In this document: positions 17,450 through 27,389 of the stretch, piece after piece | How the letters are laid out: every line of letters starts with the position of its first letter | Numbering within the stretch: position 1 is the first letter of the stretch | Assembly (NCBI RefSeq): GCF_022627575.1 | Contig: NZ_JADEYQ010000014.1 | Location: 1-64,000, forward strand | From: Sphingobacterium rhinopitheci | GTDB lineage: Bacteria > Bacteroidota > Bacteroidia > Sphingobacteriales > Sphingobacteriaceae | Direction: 5' to 3' | DNA: 64,000 nucleotides | Translations under genes and position numbers: made by a program | The notes under the pieces: generated by a model | The model's input: only the letters and a program-made list of their open reading frames with translations | What the model was told of the DNA's origin: nothing | Database searches by the model: none

Positions 17450-18766
17450 TTAGTTAATGTATCCTGTAATAAAGTATTTATGTGTCAATAGACTAAATAA
17501 TGTATTGTATTTAGCTCGAATCATTTCGGCTTCTGTCTTGATCAGATTGTTTTTAATGTTATTGACATCGTATATAGATACTTTCCCTGCAATAAAACTC
17601 AGATTTGAATATTCTAAAGATTCTTTTGTAGCTAAGAAAGCTTCTTTTGATATTTCATATTGTTTAATATTTTCTTGATAATCTATAACAACCTTTTGAA
17701 GCATTTGTATTTGTTGATTTTCTTCATATTGAGTCAATAAATCTATCTCGTTTTTGCGTAAGGAGTTTTGTTGTAGTAACCTTTTTGATTTTCCTTTATT
17801 GAATATTGGTATAGTAACAGCTACAGCTACTTGTTGAGCAAAGTTGTCTTTTGTTTGCGTGAATAGAGGGCTTGTATTATTAGCTTTAAAAGCATTAAAG
17901 TATGTTGTTCCTAGACTTGCTGATCCTTTTATCAAGGGATAATTTCCTGATTTTATAATTTTATCTTCTATATCTAATTCAAGCAGTTGGCTCTTGTATT
18001 TTAGAAATATTGGATTTTTAGCAAGAGCAGATTGCACCTCGTAATCTTTATGAATTTCTATTTTTTTATTAAATACATCTTTTCCCAATTGTGGATCATA
18101 TATGTTTAATTGATTGTAATCAGGGTAATTCATCTGTTGAGCTAATGCCATTTTTTTTAACTGCAGCTCTTTATGGTATTGTTGGTATTGTTGTTTTTCT
18201 CTAGCTAATGTTGCTTTAACTTCAGAAACCACTGCAGGAGCAGTAGCACCTACTTTAGCACTTTTTTCTGTTTTATCTAATAATTGAATTGAAAAATATA
18301 TTGCAGAGTCTTGTGAATTGACTAAGGATTGAGCCAATAATACTTCTAAATATCCTTGTAATACCTTTAATGTTAAATCTCTTATTAATATATCTTTTTC
18401 TATACGCTCTTGATCCGCCTGTATGGTTGCTTTTTTAGCTTGATTTCTAAAGTAGTTATATTGGTATAGTACTATTTCGGAATTGATCCCTAGGTTACTA
18501 TTAAAGTTATCATTACGTTGAATAGTTCCAAAAACATCTTGTGAATGTCCAAAAGTACTATATCCATTTAGATAACCTCCTACAGAAGGTAATCGCTCTC
18601 GTAATGCCATATCATGGTCAAGGTTTTTTATAGCGATTAAAATATCTTGACGTTTTAGAGGAATATTATGCTGTACAGCATAATATTCCTCTAAAGACCA
18701 TCTTTTTTGTACAAAAACATCTAATTTTAGCAAAGAGAATAGTATGATAAATAAGAAATACTTCAT
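17450..18766 (-). CDS. TolC-like outer-membrane efflux protein of peptide exporter
   Basis: The start is set by the TAATG overlap with the ABC transporter stop, giving MKYFLFIILFSLLKL as signal peptide; a start ten codons earlier is less likely. The ~438-residue product has the OEP architecture: WSLEEYYAVQHNIPLKRQ at the N-terminus, two long alpha-helical repeats rich in Gln/Lys/Glu, and the second-repeat start YDVNNIKNNLIKTEAEM. It would form the trimeric outer-membrane channel of a three-part exporter with the C39 ABC transporter and HlyD-type protein encoded just upstream. Confidence 0.85.
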   Translation of the reverse strand: MKYFLFIILFSLLKLDVFVQKRWSLEEYYAVQHNIPLKRQDILIAIKNLDHDMALRERLPSVGGYLNGYSTFGHSQDVFGTIQRNDNFNSNLGINSEIVLYQYNYFRNQAKKATIQADQERIEKDILIRDLTLKVLQGYLEVLLAQSLVNSQDSAIYFSIQLLDKTEKSAKVGATAPAVVSEVKATLAREKQQYQQYHKELQLKKMALAQQMNYPDYNQLNIYDPQLGKDVFNKKIEIHKDYEVQSALAKNPIFLKYKSQLLELDIEDKIIKSGNYPLIKGSASLGTTYFNAFKANNTSPLFTQTKDNFAQQVAVAVTIPIFNKGKSKRLLQQNSLRKNEIDLLTQYEENQQIQMLQKVVIDYQENIKQYEISKEAFLATKESLEYSNLSFIAGKVSIYDVNNIKNNLIKTEAEMIRAKYNTLFSLLTHKYFITGYIN

Positions 18767-20928
18767 TAGTTTAATACAATAGACTGTTTCTTCCACATTT
18801 CTTTATACACAGATTCGATGGATAGTAAATAATTATGTGTTCCTTGTTCTACAATTTGACCATCTTTCATAACAATAATATGATCTGAACTAGAAATAGT
18901 GCTAAGTCGATGTGCAATAACAAGTAATGTTTTTCCCGTTGCTCGTAATTTGTCAAAAGCTCGTTGTGTTACTAATTCTGTTTCAGAATCAAGAGCGGAT
19001 GTAGCTTCGTCTAAGATTAATATATCTGGATTTCTATATAATGCTCTAGCGATAGCAATTCGTTGCCTTTGTCCGCCTGAAAGCATTGTTCCATTTTCAC
19101 CTATGTATGTCTCTAATCCCGATGGTAGCTTTTCAATAAAATTCACCATATCAAGTTCTTTGATAATATCTATGACCTGTTGAAAGTTAGGTGTTTGATC
19201 TCCTATTGCTATATTTTCAATGATATTACTGGAGAAAAGTTCTATTTGTTGAGGAACAACAGCAATTCGTTCTCGAAGTGAATGATTAGAAATATATTTA
19301 ATATCATAATTTCCAATAGAAATTTTTCCCGATTGAACAGGGTATAGGCTTTGCAGTAATAAACCTAATGTTGTTTTACCGCTTCCACTTTCGCCAACGA
19401 TTGCTGTCATCTTACCTTTTTCGAATCGGCAGCTAAAATTAGCGAAAACCTTCACTCTAGATCCATAGGAAAAATGGATATTTTCAAAAGTAATATCGCC
19501 TATTTGATCACTAATAATATCTGTTTTTTCTTTATTTTCCTCTCGCTCTAAATCCATTATTTCAAACAAACGATCTGCTGCGATTAAAGCATTTTGTAAT
19601 GTTTTGTTCATACCTATTAATTGACTAATAGGTCCTGTTAGATAACCGATTAAAGCATAAAATGATAATAGTTCTCCAGGTGTAATTGTTCTATCAATTA
19701 CGTAATAAGACCCTGTCCAAAGTAAAATAATAGTAAATAGTCGCGAAAGAAACTCACTAGATGTTCCTGAAAATAGGCTATTTAATACGGATTTATATAT
19801 GCTTTTTAATAACTGACTAAATTTTTGATCCGTTCCACTATTAAAATAAGTTTCAATACCAAATTGTTTAATGGTTTTAACCGAGTTGAGAGATTCTACT
19901 AAATGAGATTCAAGATCAGCTCCTTCTTCCATTAGTTTACGTTCTACTTTTTTATTCAGTTTATTGGATAACCAATACACAAAAACATAAAAAGGAATAA
20001 CCAAAAGCATAATTAATGCGAGCTTCCAGTAGTAAGAAAACATCAAAGCAAAAGAAAAAAGGACGATTAAAATATTTACTACCGCTTGAATAGCAACATC
20101 ATTGATAAAAGCCCTAATCTTAACAGCATCATTAACCCTAGAAATGATTTCCCCTACTTTCATCGTGTCGAAAAAACGTTGAGGTAGGCTCAATAGATGT
20201 TTGTAATAGCCTAATATTAAGTATTTGTCTATACGCTGACCAGTTTGTAATACCATAACGCTTTTTATCGTACCTATTAGTAATTGCACGAATAAAATGA
20301 CTATCATAATAACAGATAATAGATTTAGTAAACGTACATTGCCATCTACAAGGACATAATCGGTTATTTTTTGTATATATATAGATGTAGACAAACCAAG
20401 TAAAGTATATACAGCTGCACCAACAAGAGCTTGTATAATGATAGATTTGTGTGGTTTTATTAGATTCCAAAACCTTTTGAATGAGCTTGTTTTTTCATTT
20501 CGTTGTGTAAAATATTCATTAGGTTCTAATAAAATTAAAACCCCAGACCAGATCTTTTGAAACTCTTCTATAGTATACTTTAGTAGTTTTCCTAGACCAG
20601 GATCCATTACTGTGATTTGATCTTTATAAACCCGATATATTACAACATAATGATGAAGATGTCCATCCATAACAACGTGTGCTATTGCTGGTAAAGGGAT
20701 GTTTGGTAACGCATCAATTCCTCCTTTTACACCTTTGGCAGTGAAGCCTAATTCTTGTAACCCTTGAATCATACCGAGTACGTTTGTTCCTCGTGTATCG
20801 GTGTGACAATACTGTCTTATTTTAGCTATTGGAAGATCTAACCCATAATAACTCGAAATCGAAGCAAGACACGCAGCTCCACAGTCACGAATATCATGTT
20901 GTTTGATAAGTACTGGTGATTTTTTCAT
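18766..20928 (-). CDS. Peptidase C39-containing ABC transporter (PCAT)
   Basis: A 720-residue bacteriocin-type exporter that cuts double-glycine leaders while exporting the peptide. The C39 domain (1-~140) has QHDIRDCGAACLA with catalytic Cys16, HYVVIY with the His (~93) and VMDPGLG with the Asp (~107). Six membrane segments follow (~165-450). The ATPase has Walker A GESGSGKTTLG (~510), signature LSGGQRQRIAIARAL (~616) and Walker B ILILDEATSALD (~636). The gene overlaps the TolC-like start and lies 19 bp behind the HlyD-type gene. A complete active-site set implies a working peptidase. Confidence 0.95.
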   Translation of the reverse strand: MKKSPVLIKQHDIRDCGAACLASISSYYGLDLPIAKIRQYCHTDTRGTNVLGMIQGLQELGFTAKGVKGGIDALPNIPLPAIAHVVMDGHLHHYVVIYRVYKDQITVMDPGLGKLLKYTIEEFQKIWSGVLILLEPNEYFTQRNEKTSSFKRFWNLIKPHKSIIIQALVGAAVYTLLGLSTSIYIQKITDYVLVDGNVRLLNLLSVIMIVILFVQLLIGTIKSVMVLQTGQRIDKYLILGYYKHLLSLPQRFFDTMKVGEIISRVNDAVKIRAFINDVAIQAVVNILIVLFSFALMFSYYWKLALIMLLVIPFYVFVYWLSNKLNKKVERKLMEEGADLESHLVESLNSVKTIKQFGIETYFNSGTDQKFSQLLKSIYKSVLNSLFSGTSSEFLSRLFTIILLWTGSYYVIDRTITPGELLSFYALIGYLTGPISQLIGMNKTLQNALIAADRLFEIMDLEREENKEKTDIISDQIGDITFENIHFSYGSRVKVFANFSCRFEKGKMTAIVGESGSGKTTLGLLLQSLYPVQSGKISIGNYDIKYISNHSLRERIAVVPQQIELFSSNIIENIAIGDQTPNFQQVIDIIKELDMVNFIEKLPSGLETYIGENGTMLSGGQRQRIAIARALYRNPDILILDEATSALDSETELVTQRAFDKLRATGKTLLVIAHRLSTISSSDHIIVMKDGQIVEQGTHNYLLSIESVYKEMWKKQSIVLN

Positions 20929-20947
20929 TTAAAATAGGTTAAGGTTT

Positions 20948-22033
20948 TTACAGACTTAAGTTAGGGTTAAAAATTTCATCTGCTCGGTCGAATAATAATT
21001 GCCAAAGTGTACGATCTACCAAATAAAAACGAGCAGTAAATGTATTTCCTTTGCCTACAAAAACTTTATCACCATTTGGTAGGCTTAAGAAATTTGCTGT
21101 TATATTGCAACGAATTTTAAAGTAAGTTCCTGTTTGTTGATTAGAAATCAAGTTGTAGTCAATATCTTGTACTGTTCCATTTAAGAATCCCCATTGATTA
21201 TAGTTATAGGTGTCTATTTGAAAGCGTACATTTTGATTTTTCCTAATATAACCAATTGCGTTTGGCGGGATCATACATTCTGCAATCAAGTTTTCCTCTG
21301 GCGATATATCTAATATTTCCTGCCCTTGAATAACTTGGCTTCCTTGCTGAACACCTGTAAAGTTAGTTACAGTACCACTTTGAGGTGCTTTTATGACATA
21401 GTTTTCATTATCTATATGCAAAGACTGTAGATCAGATTCAATAGATTTATGTTTCTGTTGTAGTTCTATTAGTTTAGAACTCCATTGCGCGACTTGTTGC
21501 TTTTCAATAGATGATATTTGATTCTGTAATTGTTCATAAGTGTATTTACCTTTATCAAATTCTGCTTGTGATATTATTCCTTGTTTAACTAATATTTTGT
21601 TTCTCTCTAAATCAAGCTTTGCTAATGTCGCTTGTGACTTAACCTCAGATATGCGCTGTTGCATGGAGGCAAGTTCTAGTTTATATAAAACACTCTTTAT
21701 ATTTATATACTTCCTAGCTAAGAGGGATTTTAGGTCTGAAATATGTTGATTATACTCAGCTTCCATATTTTGATTAAGTTCTAATTTATTTTGTAAATCA
21801 TTGGAAAAGATCACCAAAAGAGTATCACCTTTCTGTACCTTCTGATTATTTCGATTAATTTTACTTTCTATCACACGACCACTTACAAGTGAAATAAGTT
21901 TACTATTTTCTTTTTGAGGTCTAATAACTCCTGGAGCAGATACAGATATAGGAATCTTAATAAAGGGCAAGGAAATTATAGTAATTATAATTACAGCGAT
22001 CAATATTAAATATATAATGTTTGTTTTTTTCAT
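20948..22033 (-). CDS. HlyD-family membrane fusion protein
   Basis: A 361-residue periplasmic adaptor. It has one N-terminal membrane helix (NIIYLILIAVIIITIISLPFI), then PISVSAPGVIRPQ, a biotinyl-lipoyl-like half SGRVIESKI, a coiled-coil hairpin (~80-210), the second lipoyl half VIKAPQSGTVTNF and a beta-barrel end. It bridges the C39 ABC transporter and the TolC-like channel. It is the first gene of the export operon. A promoter-like sequence lies ~360 bp upstream, leaving a long leader. Confidence 0.9.
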   Translation of the reverse strand: MKKTNIIYLILIAVIIITIISLPFIKIPISVSAPGVIRPQKENSKLISLVSGRVIESKINRNNQKVQKGDTLLVIFSNDLQNKLELNQNMEAEYNQHISDLKSLLARKYINIKSVLYKLELASMQQRISEVKSQATLAKLDLERNKILVKQGIISQAEFDKGKYTYEQLQNQISSIEKQQVAQWSSKLIELQQKHKSIESDLQSLHIDNENYVIKAPQSGTVTNFTGVQQGSQVIQGQEILDISPEENLIAECMIPPNAIGYIRKNQNVRFQIDTYNYNQWGFLNGTVQDIDYNLISNQQTGTYFKIRCNITANFLSLPNGDKVFVGKGNTFTARFYLVDRTLWQLLFDRADEIFNPNLSL

Positions 22034-22391
22034 GAAACGAAGTGTGATACGACTATTATACGAAAAATTATTTCGCTATTATATTTGTTTTTTTTTAAAA
22101 GAAAAATGTAGAGGATTATCTAATGCTGTTTATGTGCATTTGAGGTTTATTATGAAGTATACTCTAAATCTAATATAATAAACGAATAATTAATCAATAC
22201 CTCACCGTTAAAACGTATTATTTATAACTGCTTTATTTTTATAACGATTTACATATATACACAGTATGAAATTTTTAAACCTTATTTCGATTATTAGTAT
22301 GCGTAGAGTTGCTTAGTTTTCACTATTTTATAATTTACTGAAGGTTTCTTTGGGACAAAAATGTAGGCTGCTAATTCAGCCTAGAAATTGA

Positions 22392-22421
22392 CAAAATTAC
22401 GTTAAAGCCATCTATGGTCAA
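22392..22421 (-). promoter_or_regulatory. Putative promoter of the peptide-export operon
   Basis: On the minus strand TTG is followed after 19 bases by TAATTTTG, matching the Bacteroidota -33 (TTTG/TTG) and -7 (TANNTTTG) elements. It would give a leader of ~350 nt before the HlyD-type gene, so a nearer promoter remains possible. Confidence 0.35.
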
Positions 22422-22515
22422 GCTTTTATGGCGACATAAAGCAGGTTATACTATACCTAGAATTTCACAACCTATTGTATCCTAAAGATTACCTTATAAA
22501 TTCATTAATTATACG

Positions 22516-22523
22516 TACCTTTG
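22516..22523 (+). promoter_or_regulatory. -7 element of J-domain gene
   Basis: TACCTTTG matches TANNTTTG and ends five bases before the preferred ATG at 22529. The transcript would be nearly leaderless. This is the reason for choosing that ATG rather than the one at 22475. A matching -33 element is not clear. Confidence 0.45.
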
Positions 22524-22528
22524 CGCCT

Positions 22529-22984
22529 ATGAAAAAAATAGCAGATTACAGAACGTTATTAAATGTAGATAGAACAGCTGATTTAAGTGCTTTAAAAGCT
22601 TGTTACCGTCAAATTATGAAAGAATGTCATCCTGACAAATTTGTAAATGACGATGAAGGACTTAAAGCAGCAGAAGAAAAAAGCGTTAAAATGATCGAAG
22701 CTTACCATTTCTTGGTTAGTATCTGTCCCGAAACTTTAGAAAAACAATTGCCAATATACAAAAATACAATTGAAACGTCTGCTATTAATGATTTCGATTG
22801 GAAAGGTAGTATTTTGACAATTACATTCCTTGATGGAAGCCAATATGAATACTTTGCAGTACCACGCAATGAGTATGTGAAATTTGTAAATGCAGATTCA
22901 CCTATGCGTTTTGCAAAAAGACATATCTTTCCTAAATATACCTACAGAAACGTATTAAAAACTACTGCTGCAGTAGAATTATAA
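22529..22984 (+). CDS. J-domain protein with KTSC domain
   Basis: A 151-residue protein starting MKKIADYRTLLNVDR. Residues 6-70 form a DnaJ domain with the intact HPD motif (KECHPDKF, ~34), which would stimulate an Hsp70 ATPase. Residues ~92-150 match the KTSC domain (LTITFLDGSQYEYFAVPRNEY and later FAKRHIFPKYTYR), a short module found in bacteria and phages, often linked to lysyl-tRNA synthetase or DnaJ-like proteins. It is monocistronic, followed by a strong terminator. The specific client is unknown. Confidence 0.85.
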   Translation: MKKIADYRTLLNVDRTADLSALKACYRQIMKECHPDKFVNDDEGLKAAEEKSVKMIEAYHFLVSICPETLEKQLPIYKNTIETSAINDFDWKGSILTITFLDGSQYEYFAVPRNEYVKFVNADSPMRFAKRHIFPKYTYRNVLKTTAAVEL

Positions 22985-23001
22985 TATTCGCTTAAGTACA
23001 T

Positions 23002-23041
23002 AAAAAAGGCAAGACATATTATATGGTCTTGCCTTTTTTTT
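23002..23041. terminator. Strong bidirectional terminator
   Basis: AAAAAAGGCAAGAC and its reverse complement form a long stem with an 11-base loop, T run on one side and A run on the other. It ends the J-domain transcript and can also end the converging sugar-utilisation operon. Confidence 0.85.
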
Positions 23042-23119
23042 ATGGATTATAATTATGTGTGTAGGCTATGATGACGCATTACCCATAACATTATATATAT
23101 GCCTATTTCTTTATGTCGA

Positions 23120-23911
23120 CTACTTCAACATTTTTATCTGTAGATCTTTGTATTCCACCTTCATTGGAGGACCGACATGCACTTGCAATCCGATCAAACC
23201 TTTGTCAGTTCTATTTTTCGTGTCATCATCAATTGTTTCACTCATCAATACCCCATTTATATAATGCGAAAGTTTATTTCCATCCGCAATAATTTCAATC
23301 TCATTCCAATCATTAAATAGAATTAAATCCTTCAAAGAATCAGCTTTACCTAGGGTATCAATTACTTTCAAATTAGTCCAAGCATTATTCTTAGATTCAC
23401 CCATTACGCCGTCATTATCATCAGCAATTTGGGTACGTTGACCTCGATAAGCGAGTGTAGTTCTTTTACGTTCTTCGTAATTTTGGCCTGTATAATTATT
23501 ACGCCCATCAATATCAGCTTGATATCCTTTTAATGCATAAGGCACTTCGGTCACACGCTCACTTCGGTAATTGACACCACTATTGCCGGATTCGGATATC
23601 TTGAACTTACCTTTCAGCACAAAATCAGCCGGTTCGCCACCTTCCCATATTAGAAAAGTATTATTCTTTAAGGGTTCACTACCTTCAATAATCTCACCGA
23701 TTAAAATGCCATTTTCCATTTTCCAAATTGTAGAATCACCATTCCATCCTTTTAAGGAATTTTGATCAAGCATCTGTACAAATTCAACATTGTCAGGTAC
23801 CTCTTCTGTAGCGCTATTATTTTTATCAGCAGCAGTACCATTACAAGCCTGAGAAGCAAATAACACAGCAATACACAAACTACTATAAGTTAGTTTTTTT
23901 ACTATTTTCAT
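23120..23911 (-). CDS. DUF1080 lipoprotein (3-keto-disaccharide hydrolase family)
   Basis: A 263-residue lipoprotein with lipobox ending ASQAC (~23). The body is the concanavalin-like DUF1080 fold: NSLKGWNGDSTIWKMENGILIGE near 50, DFVLKGKFKISESGNSGVNYRS near 100, YQADIDGR near 130, then NDWNEIEIIADGNKLSHYINGV and the end LIGLQVHVGPPMKVEYKDLQIKML. Members hydrolyse 3-keto-glycosides. It is the last gene of the SusC/SusD operon and would cleave oxidised substrate in the periplasm or at the surface. Confidence 0.88.
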   Translation of the reverse strand: MKIVKKLTYSSLCIAVLFASQACNGTAADKNNSATEEVPDNVEFVQMLDQNSLKGWNGDSTIWKMENGILIGEIIEGSEPLKNNTFLIWEGGEPADFVLKGKFKISESGNSGVNYRSERVTEVPYALKGYQADIDGRNNYTGQNYEERKRTTLAYRGQRTQIADDNDGVMGESKNNAWTNLKVIDTLGKADSLKDLILFNDWNEIEIIADGNKLSHYINGVLMSETIDDDTKNRTDKGLIGLQVHVGPPMKVEYKDLQIKMLK

Positions 23912-23929
23912 AATCGATTAATATATATA

Positions 23930-25090
23930 TTATTTATCTATCCATTCGACATCAGTTTCCTCCCAGCGTCTATTTTTCGCAGATGAGATCACCGCATCAC
24001 AAACTTTTTGCGTCTCTAGGGCATCCCTAAATGTAGGGTGACAAGGTTGATTCTTTTCTAAGCTGACTAAGAAATCTGCCACCTGATGAATAAAAGAATG
24101 CTCATAGCCAACAGATAAACCTGGAACCCACCACTTATTCATATAAGGTTGGTCCCCATCAGTCACATGAATAGAACGCCATCCCTTAACGATGGAATCG
24201 TCCGCATTATCAAAAAACTCCAAACGATTCAAGTCGTGCAAATCCCAGCGCAATGAGCCATGCTCACCATTGATTTCAAAAGTGAATAAAGCTTTATGGC
24301 CTCGTGCATATCTAGTAGATTCGAATAATCCTAAAGATCCATTATCAAAGTGGCAATGAAATAAACAAGCGTCATCAATTTTTACATCTTCTAATTGGCC
24401 CGTCTCTTCATGCATACGTTGCTTTACAAATATTTCGGTCATCGCAGAAACATCCTTAATGCCACCATTCAACCACATTGCTAAATCTATACAATGAGCG
24501 AGCAGATCTCCTGTTACCCCCGAACCAGCAGCTTCAGCATCCATGCGCCAAAATGCACGTCCCCCTTGCGGTAAATTTTCATTGATGGTCCAATCTTGAA
24601 GAAAATTTGTTCTATAATGAAATATCTTACCCAGCTTGCCAGAGTCAACAATTTGCTTGGCTAATGTGACAGCGGGCAGTCTACGATAATTGTACCACAC
24701 CGTATTTCTAACCTTATTTTCTTCCACGGCTAGAACCATTTGCATTCCTTCTTCTAGCGTTCTAGACAAAGGTTTTTCACACAGAATCATCTTTCCTGCT
24801 TTAGCCGCAGCGATAGCAATTTCAAAGTGCATATTATTAGGCGTACAAATATCGATAGCATCGATATCATCTCTTTGGATCAGCTTGCGCCAGTCTGTTT
24901 CATACGATTCATAACCCCATTGCTCAGCAAAGGCTTTCACTTTATCTTCACTACGTGAACACACCGCTTTTAATATAGGTTTATATTCGAGATCAGGAAA
25001 AAAATTTGGTACTCTAGCATAACCATTGGAGTGAGTTCTCCCCATAAACCCACAACCAATCAACCCTATTCTTAATTCTTTTTTAAGCAT
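23930..25090 (-). CDS. Gfo/Idh/MocA-family oxidoreductase
   Basis: A 386-residue NAD(P)-dependent sugar dehydrogenase without a signal peptide. The Rossmann motif is [12 protein letters not shown] (~9-20). The CTPNN segment (~80) and the catalytic EKPLS (~104) follow, then a C-terminal substrate domain with [12 protein letters not shown] (~200). In DUF1080-containing operons such enzymes make or reduce 3-keto sugars. It lies 18 bp upstream of the DUF1080 gene in transcription order and 12 bp behind the TIM-barrel gene. Confidence 0.9.
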   Translation of the reverse strand: MLKKELRIGLIGCGFMGRTHSNGYARVPNFFPDLEYKPILKAVCSRSEDKVKAFAEQWGYESYETDWRKLIQRDDIDAIDICTPNNMHFEIAIAAAKAGKMILCEKPLSRTLEEGMQMVLAVEENKVRNTVWYNYRRLPAVTLAKQIVDSGKLGKIFHYRTNFLQDWTINENLPQGGRAFWRMDAEAAGSGVTGDLLAHCIDLAMWLNGGIKDVSAMTEIFVKQRMHEETGQLEDVKIDDACLFHCHFDNGSLGLFESTRYARGHKALFTFEINGEHGSLRWDLHDLNRLEFFDNADDSIVKGWRSIHVTDGDQPYMNKWWVPGLSVGYEHSFIHQVADFLVSLEKNQPCHPTFRDALETQKVCDAVISSAKNRRWEETDVEWIDK

Positions 25091-25102
25091 AATTATAACG
25101 AT

Positions 25103-26140
25103 TTAATGTTTAGACCAACCATGTTGATCACGTACTTTAATTAAGGTTTCTAAAATAGAATCCCAAGTTTCTTGCTTATGCATCACCTCGTTGGGAAACA
25201 TACAACCATCCCAGCATATATGATCAAATGCTTTAGTTAATTGCCCATTATCATCTCTCAACCAATAGCCTGCATCATTGATAATATCCAACTTACCATT
25301 AGGATCAGTTGGTAAGCAGTGACGTCCCGTTTTATCGTGTGAGCCCGATCCAAATACTGTTCCATCATTTTGAGCGACATGAAAATCAATGGTCCAAGGG
25401 CGCAATTGTGCCGTCAGAAACTTCAAACCACGTTCTAATTCTTCGCGATCATCCCATTGAAAATCTTCTTTCAATATTCTATCTTCAGGACTATTATAAC
25501 CTAGTAAATACAAAAATGTATGCGACATATCCGCTTGAAACCCGATATTATCGCGATCTACTAACTCCAATGTATCGAGCATTTTGCGCCAGCTCTGCAT
25601 TCCACCCCAGCAAATTTCACCTTCAGCAGCTAATCGTTCACCAAAGCCTGCAGCTACATCACATGCTCTACGAAAGGTATCCGCTATCAGCTTGGTATTT
25701 TCTAATGGATTGGTAGCCCAATCCTCCACGCTAGATGCCGAATCTATACGTATCACATTATTGGTTCTGATGCCTTGTTTACGGAGCTTATATCCCATCT
25801 CTGCAGCTTTAGCTACCACATCGACAAAGCGATCACGATCTGCCTGAGAGCCCATTGCAGCGCCACCATCGGGAGGCCAAATAGGTGCTACCAAAGTACC
25901 AATATCCAATCCGTAGCCCCCGATTTTATCCACTACCCAACTGATATGGTCGTCCGAAGTATCTAATTTTACATGAGGATCAAATAACCCAAGATCAACA
26001 CCGTCGAATTTAACCCCATTGACATTTGCCGCGGCTGTTTTTGTTAATAGTTCATCTAATGATATAATAGGTTCATGATCCCCTTTTCCTACGATACCGG
26101 GCCATGTTGCATTGTGTAATTTTGGAAAATTGTTGCTCAT
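25103..26140 (-). CDS. Sugar phosphate isomerase/epimerase-like TIM barrel
   Basis: A 345-residue xylose-isomerase-like TIM-barrel protein without export signal. Metal-ligand positions are suggested by EGEICWGG (~175), FQADMSHTFLY (~200) and the DFHVAQNDG segment (~255). Related proteins isomerise, epimerise or eliminate sugars including 3-keto derivatives. It lies between the cupin and the Gfo/Idh/MocA gene and is probably part of intracellular processing of the imported keto sugar. The exact reaction cannot be read from sequence. Confidence 0.82.
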   Translation of the reverse strand: MSNNFPKLHNATWPGIVGKGDHEPIISLDELLTKTAAANVNGVKFDGVDLGLFDPHVKLDTSDDHISWVVDKIGGYGLDIGTLVAPIWPPDGGAAMGSQADRDRFVDVVAKAAEMGYKLRKQGIRTNNVIRIDSASSVEDWATNPLENTKLIADTFRRACDVAAGFGERLAAEGEICWGGMQSWRKMLDTLELVDRDNIGFQADMSHTFLYLLGYNSPEDRILKEDFQWDDREELERGLKFLTAQLRPWTIDFHVAQNDGTVFGSGSHDKTGRHCLPTDPNGKLDIINDAGYWLRDDNGQLTKAFDHICWDGCMFPNEVMHKQETWDSILETLIKVRDQHGWSKH

Positions 26141-26158
26141 AATAATAATATTTAGCGG

Positions 26159-27370
26159 TTAACTATTTAGTTTTAAATCTGGGTTATTAGGGCCAAAATG
26201 CTTAAGCATTACGATAGGATCAGCTTTAGAATGATTCTCTATCCAAACGCCATTTTTAGCAGCCTCCTCAGAAACAAAATACTCATCGTAAGTCAATTGT
26301 CCATAGCGTATCAATGATGGTGTCTCCAATGGCCATTCATTGAGTTTACCATGACCTTGCATCATAATCAAGCCATATGCTGCAGCATCTTTTATCAATA
26401 CCTTTTGCCCCGGAAATACAGTGAGCTCTTTCGCTGAAAAATCAGCTGACTTATAACAAATCCATTTTTCATTATAACCTTCCCTTTCCATTTCAGCTTC
26501 CTCTTTGACAGGAACAGGAGGCATAAAGCGATTTTGCATCATATTTGGATCTACGTTAAGATCCCAATCAATGATATCCATCAAAGCATCAAAATCACCC
26601 TTTTTATCCTCAGGAACCCCTTTCCACAATAATTCCTCATCGATGATTGCTTCATTGACTAAAGATTGATACATCGCAAATACATCAGAAGCTTTTTGAG
26701 GCTCGTAAGTACACAAACTACCAGGAGCATGTAGCAATCCCGGAGGAACATCCCAGCCCGTACCTGGTTCTAAACGGTAAGCTTGAGAATAATTTGTAAT
26801 TTTATTATCACCTTTAGTAAAATTTTGCAGGCAATTTTTAATGGTTTCTTTCGATGTACCCGGCGCGATACCGATAAAGGTATATGGAAAATCACCGCCA
26901 TGATTATTTAGCTGTGGTGGAAAATAATAAGCTTCAGGTTTACCTACTTGTCCTATAAGAGCTGCTTTTTCATCATTGTGATGAATATGATGCGGTAAAG
27001 GCCCCATATTATCAAAAAACTTAGAATACATAGGCCAAGCTTTATATTCATCCCACAGTTTATCACCTATTAATCTACCTTTTAATTCATTGACACAGTC
27101 AGCAAGAAGAATTTGCTCTACCTTTCCATCCTCTTCATATACCACAAAACTTAAGCCTTCATGCTCGCCTGTCAAAGGGCCATTCTTTGCTGCTGTAGTT
27201 GATGAAAACCAACGTTCATCAATACCTCCACGCTCGCCACCCAAAATATAATAATCATCAGGATGTAGTTTAATACGACGTCCAGGCACACAAAATGACC
27301 TTGGCACCCAATTTGGAGCCAACCTCAATACACCATTTCCTTGTTTAAAAGCTTTTTCAATATTTCCCAT
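26159..27370 (-). CDS. Cupin-domain protein of sugar operon
   Basis: A 403-residue cytoplasmic protein with two cupin-like halves. The first carries PLPHHIHHNDEKA (~125), the usual metal-binding His cluster. PPGLLHAPGS (~215) may supply a further His. The second half contains KVLIKDAAAYGLIMMQGHGKLNEW (from ~340). The layout resembles phosphomannose-isomerase-type cupins. Placement between DUF4432 and TIM-barrel genes suggests sugar isomerisation or keto-sugar chemistry; no specific function is known to me. Confidence 0.65.
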   Translation of the reverse strand: MGNIEKAFKQGNGVLRLAPNWVPRSFCVPGRRIKLHPDDYYILGGERGGIDERWFSSTTAAKNGPLTGEHEGLSFVVYEEDGKVEQILLADCVNELKGRLIGDKLWDEYKAWPMYSKFFDNMGPLPHHIHHNDEKAALIGQVGKPEAYYFPPQLNNHGGDFPYTFIGIAPGTSKETIKNCLQNFTKGDNKITNYSQAYRLEPGTGWDVPPGLLHAPGSLCTYEPQKASDVFAMYQSLVNEAIIDEELLWKGVPEDKKGDFDALMDIIDWDLNVDPNMMQNRFMPPVPVKEEAEMEREGYNEKWICYKSADFSAKELTVFPGQKVLIKDAAAYGLIMMQGHGKLNEWPLETPSLIRYGQLTYDEYFVSEEAAKNGVWIENHSKADPIVMLKHFGPNNPDLKLNS

Positions 27371-27389
27371 TGAATTTATATTTGATTTA

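Larger units (their letters stand above)
22034..22528. other. Divergent promoter region, 495 bp
   Basis: AT-rich intergenic space between the minus-strand peptide-export operon and the plus-strand J-domain gene. It contains promoter-like elements for both (22392-22421 and 22516-22523). No coding frame of interest is seen. Confidence 0.6.

Noticed and set aside
25309..25716. 135-codon plus-strand frame opposite the TIM-barrel gene
   Set aside because: It is antisense to a well-supported gene and has no motif of its own.
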